Below, in pieces: positions 48,005 through 64,000 of a stretch of 64,000 nt of DNA. The translations under genes were made by a program, and so were the position numbers. The stretch comes from Alligator mississippiensis (taxonomy: Eukaryota; Chordata; Crocodylia; Alligatoridae): positions 16,634,501 through 16,698,500 of the forward strand of contig NC_081837.1 of NCBI RefSeq assembly GCF_030867095.1, read 5' to 3'. The notes below the pieces were generated by a model, which saw only the letters and a list, made by a program, of their open reading frames with translations, ran no database searches and was not told the origin of the DNA. The first letter of the stretch is position 1; every line of letters starts with the position of its first letter.

Positions 48005-48292
48005 CAGTGATTCTTAATGAGGGTGCCATGGTACCCTGGGGTGTCTTGAGATCCTTACAAGGGTGTCACAGGGTGTAATGCTATCATGATTAAGGGTGCA
48101 AACATGTTTTACAAGAAAACACAAGGTTTCAATAGGAATCCATGATGCCAAAAACCCTCTGCCCTGTTCCAGTATTTCTGAGTTCTTTGAAACAGAATTG
48201 CTCTATTACTTTCCATAGTCAAAAAATAAGTAAACCCAAGAGCTGGCATTTTCCCATGAGTACCCTGAGTATATAAAAGTTGAGAACCATTG
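48005..48292. mobile_element. hAT-type MITE with target-site duplication
   Basis: Terminal inverted repeats CAGTGATTCTTAA and TTGAGAACCATTG pair at most positions. The flanking 8-mers TTTTAGAA (47997-48004) and CTTTAGAA (48293-48300) differ at one base. The 288-base body is non-coding. Confidence 0.7.
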
Positions 48293-48569
48293 CTTTAGAA
48301 TCTGTTTTGTTTCCTTCACATCTGTGTTTCCCAGTTTCAGCAAAAACACAAAAGGAAAACAGTTCTCAGGACAATACTGACCCATCTGAATCCAGGAGGA
48401 GCTGAAAAACTTTGACAAAGGCCTGAGATTTCATGAGATTTCCAGCGTGATTTCTAGAGAAGCCTGTTCTTCAGCCAGCCTTCCAGCACGTGGAGATCCC
48501 TTTGTCACTGTAGAGAAGGTGACTTGTGAACAAGGCATGGGAAGTTGAGGAGGCCCCTGCAGATGACAT

Positions 48570-48698
48570 TGCCTTATGCAGCGGTTAGATTATGTTGTAT
48601 GAGATGGTTTGGCTAGAGATGATCCGAACTCAGGCAGGGGTTGGACTAACTGACCTCTGGAGGTCCCATCCAGCCCTACTTCTCTCTGACTGTATGAC
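48570..48698 (+). mobile_element. Old CR1 3'-end remnant
   Basis: CAGGCAGGGGTTGGACTAAC and TGACCTCTGGAGGTCCCATC followed by CAGCCCTA and a decayed CTGTATGA tail mark a CR1 3' end. It is clearly more diverged than the CR1 copies at 3-8 kb. Confidence 0.65.
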
Positions 48699-48790
48699 AC
48701 CAGCTTCGAAACACAGCTGAGCAGAAAAGTAATGCTGCTGCTAACTAGTAGGCATCGGTTTTAGGAAACAAAGCCATTTTCACATGAATT

Positions 48791-48887
48791 TCCAACTATT
48801 TAAATTGTTCTAATAAAAGATACCAGATTCACCCAAAGAACCTTGTCTGCCTAGGTCCTTAGACCAATGTGGCTACAACCTACACCC
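48791..48887 (+). repeat. Interspersed repeat (copy 2), 5'-truncated
   Basis: Shares the 3' half of the 47.56-kb repeat and continues further, through TTAGACCAATGTGGCTACAA. The hammerhead-like part is absent because the copy starts downstream of it. Confidence 0.55.
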
Positions 48888-50611
48888 CCATTTTCACATG
48901 AAAACGCCTCATTCTAAAACAGGGTATTTGGTTATTCGCAAATCAGTTTTTTCCAAATGAAATGTTGTTGAAAATGATGCAACTCCACCCTAAAAATATC
49001 AGTTCTGTACCAAAACAGTGTTGTTTTAATGGAAAACAATTACAGTGAAAATTGCTCTGGTTCTGCTACGTGCTAGGTGGGGGCTTGGATGCTTATATGG
49101 CAGAATGATCCCTCCTGCTGCACCTGACATGGGGACCCCAAGGTGGCTGCAACCACAAGGGCTAGAGACTTCAGGATGGGGGACCAAGCCCCACTCCTCT
49201 GTAGGAGGGGACATCTTTATGAGCGGAGAGGTTTGTGGAGGATCAGAAAGGAGAGAGCAAAGGGAGATGGATGATTGGGGGCAGCTCTGAGGGAGCTGGT
49301 GGGAAAATGGCAACAGGCTGGAACAGTTTGCACCGCGTTTGCTGTACTAACCCCTGGCAGGCAGGAAGGTCCCAACCAGAACTGACTTACTCCCTAGCCA
49401 TTAGCTTCTTCTTCACCACTGGCTCAGGCCTGGCTCCTCACTGGCTGCATGCCTGGATGGGCCCGTTCCCCCTGGGTGCACCTGCCGCGCTCTGAAACAA
49501 CATCCATGTTTCACCTCCCTGCTCCCTCTCTCTTGCAGACGCAGGTGCCTCCCTAAGCATTCCTGTCTACCGGGGTCACTGATGTGTGCGAGCAAAGCTG
49601 ACGTGAATTTTGGCCTGCCCCTCACCTCTGTTCCCACCTTAAGGGGAAAGCAGGAGGGGGCACTGACACGCCTGAGCAGCAGAGCACCTGCCCACCACCT
49701 GGGCTGGGCCCTGCAGCAGTGACTGACTCACTCACCTTGAAGGTGCAGAAAAATTTAGGCAGTGGTGTATGGTAGCAGGGCAGCCCTGCTCTGTCAAGGG
49801 AATTTCATGGCTCCCTGCATCTGGGAGGAGGAGGGCGATGGCTGCCCACTTCATGCCTGTACTGGGCTAGGTAGGATTGGAGAAAAAAGGGCTCCCCTCT
49901 CAGCACCCCAGCAGTTTTCTGTCTGAGGTGGGTGGCAGCAAGCCCTTTCTGGACTGGGGAAATAGGCCAGTTGGCTCCCACACAGCCAGGAGGCTTGCCA
50001 CACCTGGTGGAGAGTGTGGGCACTCTGGTCGGATGGGCACGGGCCAGCATGGGGCTAACAGATGCAGCGCCTGGGGCCAGGAGCAGAGAACCTAGTGTCC
50101 TCAGGGGCTCTTTTTAGAGCAAGGACCTGACTGGGGGAAACTGGCTGGGAGCGTTGCTTCCTGTACTACCTGCTACAGATGGGGGTTGTGGGAAATTCTA
50201 TTGGAAAATTCAGTGGAGCGGTGGAGAGAGGCATCATGCAGATGGAGTGAGGACTGCTGAGGAGAGAGGCAGGCTGTGCAGGAGGCATGGGCGACTGGTG
50301 CTGACAGGGGGTGGATTGCCTTTTGCGTAAAGTGGATCCTGCTGCCCTGAAAGAGGGAAGATACCTCCCAGCTGGAGGCCATAGAAGAAGAAAAGGGAGG
50401 GTCAGCTTTGCAGTACTGCATCTGCCACAAGCATAGGTAGGGGAAGGGGGGCAGGCTAAAGCAGCATAGCACCCGCAAATGCAGGGCAGCGGTAGGGCAG
50501 CAAGGCAGCCTGGCTTCCAGCGGCTACAGCGGGGGTGAGGAGGGAATGGGCTTGGAGCTGGGGCTAGGGAAGGGGTGTGGGACTGAGCAGGGAGCAGTTT
50601 GTCCAGAGGCC
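48888..50611. other. No gene recognised
   Basis: No recognisable exon or repeat in this stretch between the two uroplakin genes. Confidence 0.45.
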
Positions 50612-50925
50612 ATGGCTCCTGCTGCTACGCACACTCTGGGAGGCATGGGGGCATGTGCCCCCAGATCTGTGTGGGGCAGGGTAGGTTGCTGCTGCGGGCA
50701 GTGGTGGCATTGGGAGGGGACCATGGAGGAGGGGGCTGCAGCCACCCCAAAATTCACCATAGCCTCCCCAATCCCCCCACCCCCCAGTGCTGTCCCTGCC
50801 CCTCTGCCAGGGAGAGCTCTGTGCAGACCCAGCACCAACCCGCAGAGGCAGCCTGTTCTGCCCCACACAGATCTGGGGCCACATGCCCCCATGCGCTCCT
50901 GGGACGCATGCAGCGGCAGGAGCCA
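50612..50925. repeat. GC-rich imperfect inverted repeat (foldback-like)
   Basis: The left arm (about 50617-50685) and right arm (about 50852-50922) are reverse complements at roughly four of five positions. Shared blocks include GCATGGGGGCATGTG and CAGATCTGTGTGGGGCAG. The match continues weakly inward (CTGCGGG). The arms also explain why similar peptides (PQICVGQ) appear in open frames of both strands. It could be a foldback or MITE-like element, or a local inverted duplication. I found no target-site duplication. Confidence 0.6.
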
Positions 50926-53900
50926 CCCCGCCCCCCGTGACTCGGGGCAGGTGTAGGAGTCCTGGGGGCTCTGTCCCCTCCAGCCCAGCAGCGCAGCTGA
51001 GGCTGGCTCCACTCTGGCCCTCAGCTCTGGGCCCCTCCAGGCGGTGCAGGGAGGCAACCGAGGCTGGTGCGGGGCTGGGGGGTGGCAGATTTCTTGGTGT
51101 GGGGGGTGCCAGCACCAGGCAACAACCCTGGGGCCCCGGGTCAGCTCAGCTCCCTCCTGATCCCTGCCCAGTCCCAGGCCCAGCCCCACTCCCCCCACCC
51201 GGCCCCTTCCCCCACAGATTTTCCCACCGGGGGGGGTGTGTGCGCATGCACTCAACCCTCCCCCCCACTATTTTTTTCCCCCTCCACCTATGGCCACAAG
51301 GTTGGGCTCTGTTAGAGTGTGACAGTGTGCATGGGTGTTAAGAGCATGCCTGCAGGTGTGCACATAGGTGCATGCAGTTTGTGTGTGTAAGAGGGAATAT
51401 ACCATTTTTTCCTGCTTGTTCTGAGGTCCTGCAGAAGTCCCCTGGCAGCCAAAGTAGCCGAGAACAAACACTGCACACCTGAGGATACAGGGACACAGAT
51501 GCCCTGGTAACCACTGCTCGCTATACACCCCCTCCCTTCACAATCACAGTAACATAGGAAGACAACAGAAGTTACAACTTCAATAGAAGCTAGACCAGGT
51601 CACTGTCCCTGTCCCTGTTCTACTGATAGGGAAATGGAGAGGAAGGGACATGGCCAAGGGCACACAGGAGGTCAGTAACAGAGACCCCCAAGGGCTGTGC
51701 TATACTCACTGCACTGGCTGTCTCCACCCATGCTCCTGATTCAGGATGGGAGCTCTAGCTTCCTGTGCAAGGCGTTAGCCAGCAGGATTGTTGTTGTCTG
51801 AGATCATATTGGTGAGGGCTGACATTTCACATTTTGTCTTGCACAGAGATGCATTGCTCTCCCCGCCCAGCCCATTTTCATGGGGCATGCGTGCAATTCT
51901 TATTCTTCCCATTCCAAGGTCTGCATCAGCACTGACTAGCCCTACCTCTTTCTCAGACACAGGCCACCCCTTCCCCTTCAGCTCAGTCTTTCTGAGCCTC
52001 TTTCACCCTCCAGCCTCCTTGCACATCCACCCGCCTGCAGGAAAATGCCGTGACATTCCTTGGCCTAAGATGCTTGTGTCTTTACACAGTTTAGCCTGCT
52101 CATGGCTCCCCTCTGTAGTTTTGGGTGCTTGAGGCCTTTCCTGGCTGTGCAGCATTGCTGTATATCAAACAGCTGCTGCACCCAGTTGATGCCAATGCAC
52201 TTGGTAAGTCCTTCTGGTGGAAGGTGCCATGTTAGGGAAATGTCATTCGTGACATCTCTGGCTCCTGGAATGCACCATTTTCTTGCAGTTATACCATGGC
52301 CACATTGTTTGGTGGGGTGGTAAACAAAGCTGGGTGAAGATGAAGATGGAGCTGGAGCTGTGTAGCAGTTTGTGCTTGCAGTGTGTGCTTAGCAGTTCTG
52401 CCTCCTAGACACTCCCTGATCAGGAAGGTTTGGGACAGCTGCAGAGGTCAGAAAGGGCAACAGAGATGCAGCACTTTAAAAATGCATACTACAGTTTACT
52501 TCTCAGGGGGCAGATCATTTGTATAAACTGACCCCTTCCCCCAGCAATATGTACAGGAAGCTGAGCCTCTCACAGTCCTGGCTCACTGGATGGTCCCCGA
52601 GGATGGCTTCCTACTGGGGCCAGGGAGGGAAACTGGTATCTGGTCCTTTACATGAGGCCTAGAGTTCCCAAAACTGCACCCCTGCTGGGCTGATTCATCT
52701 CCTGGTAGGACAGCTCTGTTACAGCCTGACTGGGCTACTGAGTTGAGAGCACTGGTAAGACAAACCAATGTCAGTAGCCATTAAACTGAGACTTTGGCTT
52801 TGCTCCCAGCCTTTGGCCTCGCTAGATGGCTCAGATCTCACCTAGATAACTGTCTTGGACTTAGAAGCCATGGGGATAGGCTGTGGAGGGGGAATACTGC
52901 TTGCTTTCTTCCCCAGTCACCTGTTGGTGTTGGCTGTGCTGGTTGGGCCAGTTCTGGGCTCCCTTGAAGAACTGTCACATGTCAGACAACCAGGCAGAGC
53001 TTTGGAAAGGGCCTTTTTTGGAGCAGAGGAACCTCCCATGCCTCCAGCCAATCTCCTTGGTTTCACATTGACCTCAGGTGGAGCCATTATGGACAGCCTG
53101 CTGTTCTATACTGTGGGCTTGGGAGTAAAGAGTAAAGAGCAAGCCATTGCGGGGAGGGGAATGATGAGGTCACAGGCTGGATCACCATTGAGTCATCGTG
53201 GGCCAAACAGCCAGGAACGAATGCCACTGGCAGAATCCAGGTCTAGACTCCCTCAAACTGGCCAAAAGAGAGCTGTTTGGATCCAGGTGTCTGGCCCAGG
53301 CCCATGCCTGTCTCCTGGAGCAGCTTCTGCTATGCTGGGATGGGGAGAAAAGCCACTGAGAGCAGCAAGTCCTTGCCTGTTCCCCACACTGTGGATACAG
53401 CATTGAGGTTTTAGCAGAGGGAAGATCAGGCTGGGCTGGACTGGGCTGGGCTTGGTTTGCTGCTGGCCTTTCCATGCTTAGGGTCTTTGCTCTTGTTGCA
53501 ATGTTACCACCCCTGGAAAAGAGAATCAACAGGACAAGGCGGACTGCCAGACTAGCACAGCACCCAGGGATGTGCCCTGGGCAAGGGGAGGCTCCTTCTC
53601 CAGAGCACCCGGCTGGGCTGCTTCCTCTGCTTACCCGGAGGCGGCAGCCTTGGTTCCCACAGCAGTGCAGGGAGGAGGCTCTGCAGAAAGGGGATCCAGC
53701 TGCCCATGCTCTCCTGCTCCTGCCTCCCCGCATCCTTGTGCTGTGCTGTCCCCATGTGGCCTCGCCCTGTCAGCGACGCTGTAGCTGCTTACCGCATCTG
53801 CCTCACTGGCACGGGATCCTGGCCAGGGACGCCTGCCAGCATCCGCACCTCGGCAACCCCCCTCCACAGGCTCCTGTTGTTATTCTGGCCCCATCAATAA

Positions 53901-54325
53901 GTCTGGGAATCAAATGAATCCTGTGAGCCACAAATTGTGGAGAGAGGCTGGTGGGCACCAAACCCTGAGCTCAGCACTGGGGAGCGGCATGGGGAGTTAG
54001 CAGAGCCTGACCTTTGATTGACAGGGGCTGGGAGCGTGGTGTGTTTACAAGAGCCACGACCAGGCAGGGCAGTAGAAGCAACAACAGCAAGGCAGGGACT
54101 GGAGCTGAGGGCCTGCGTGGGGTCCCCTCCCTTCCTGGTGCCATTTGAGGCCTGGCAGCCCAGGGCGTGTGAATACAGTGCTGGGCTGGGTGCAGGAATG
54201 GGGGCTGTGTAGTGGGGTGCAGGGTGGGGGCGCTGGGGTCAGGGGCCAGCAGGGAAGTTGAAGCCATATGTAGAGCCTGAGTGCACATCAGCGAGCCAGG
54301 GACCGTGGAGCAAGGGAAGCTGTGG
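50926..54325. other. Downstream of the UPK3B-like gene; no gene recognised
   Basis: The left part (to about 51300) is GC-rich, with poly-G and poly-C runs and a (TG)-rich patch. Long open frames on both strands here reflect base composition. The right end should hold the UPK3B 3' untranslated region; no polyadenylation signal was found with confidence. Confidence 0.4.
51595..51700 (-). repeat. MIR-type SINE remnant
   Basis: ACTGATAGGGAAATGGAGAG, GGACATGGCCAAGGGCACAC and AGGAGGTCAGTAACAGAGAC read as the reverse complement of a MIR core. Confidence 0.6.

Positions 54326-64000
<9,675 letters not shown>

Noticed and set aside
50524-51255. 243-codon minus-strand frame and overlapping plus-strand frames
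   Set aside because: The region is GC-rich with an inverted repeat, so long frames on both strands are expected. No domain, splice context or start context supports a gene.
52855-53406. 183-codon plus-strand frame with a hydrophobic start
   Set aside because: The composition is unremarkable, no family is recognised and there is no conserved motif. A similar-length frame lies on the opposite strand nearby.

Overview
The window looks like a stretch of sauropsid nuclear genome, most likely crocodilian (alligator-like). The evidence is a host gene family split into small phase-matched exons, many CR1 LINE copies including near-intact ones with the 3' tail type I associate with crocodilians, ancient MIR-type SINE remnants, and small hAT-type DNA elements. 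There is no bacterial or viral gene organisation, and I saw no retrovirus or other LTR element. The species call rests on my memory of repeat consensus sequences and is an inference.

Host genes: two uroplakin-3 family genes lie head-to-tail on the minus strand in the right-hand third. The first (46095 to 40351) is complete, with six exons whose splice sites and phases fit and join to a 247-residue single-pass membrane protein. It most resembles uroplakin-3b-like (UPK3BL). The second (63477 to 54326) shows exons 2 to 6 and resembles UPK3B; its signal-peptide exon is probably just past the right edge. Both have four luminal cysteines, the same intron phases, identical lengths for exons 4 and 5, a membrane segment preceded by an Arg-rich patch, and a cytoplasmic tail with an R-Y-x-T-H-H motif. 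They are a tandem duplicate pair.

Left third (1-25 kb): no convincing host gene. It holds two small DNA-transposon-like elements (831-1162 and 1185-1370) and a CR1-rich stretch. In that stretch a long CR1 copy carries a second CR1 inserted into its own 3' tail (about 2.94-8.26 kb). There are also an older CR1 (12.1-13.2 kb), a pair of opposed CR1 fragments (13.9-14.7 kb), and a longer CR1 (19.76-23.33 kb) interrupted by an oppositely oriented younger CR1 fragment. Two related C-terminal remnants of a different LINE, probably of the L1/Tx1 group, lie at about 10.1-11.35 and 17.93-19.08 kb.

Middle (25-40 kb): mostly unique-looking sequence with MIR remnants and one hAT-like element. It has weak hints of minus-strand exons near 28.0-28.3, 28.9-29.1 and 33.0-33.2 kb that I could not assign to any gene.

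Right third outside exons: a 2.9-kb CR1 sits in sense orientation in intron 3 of the UPK3B-like gene. A hAT-type element with a clear target-site duplication lies at 48.0-48.3 kb. Two copies of another repeat family lie at 47.56 and 48.79 kb; the first contains a hammerhead-ribozyme-like core. A GC-rich imperfect inverted repeat lies at 50.6-50.9 kb.
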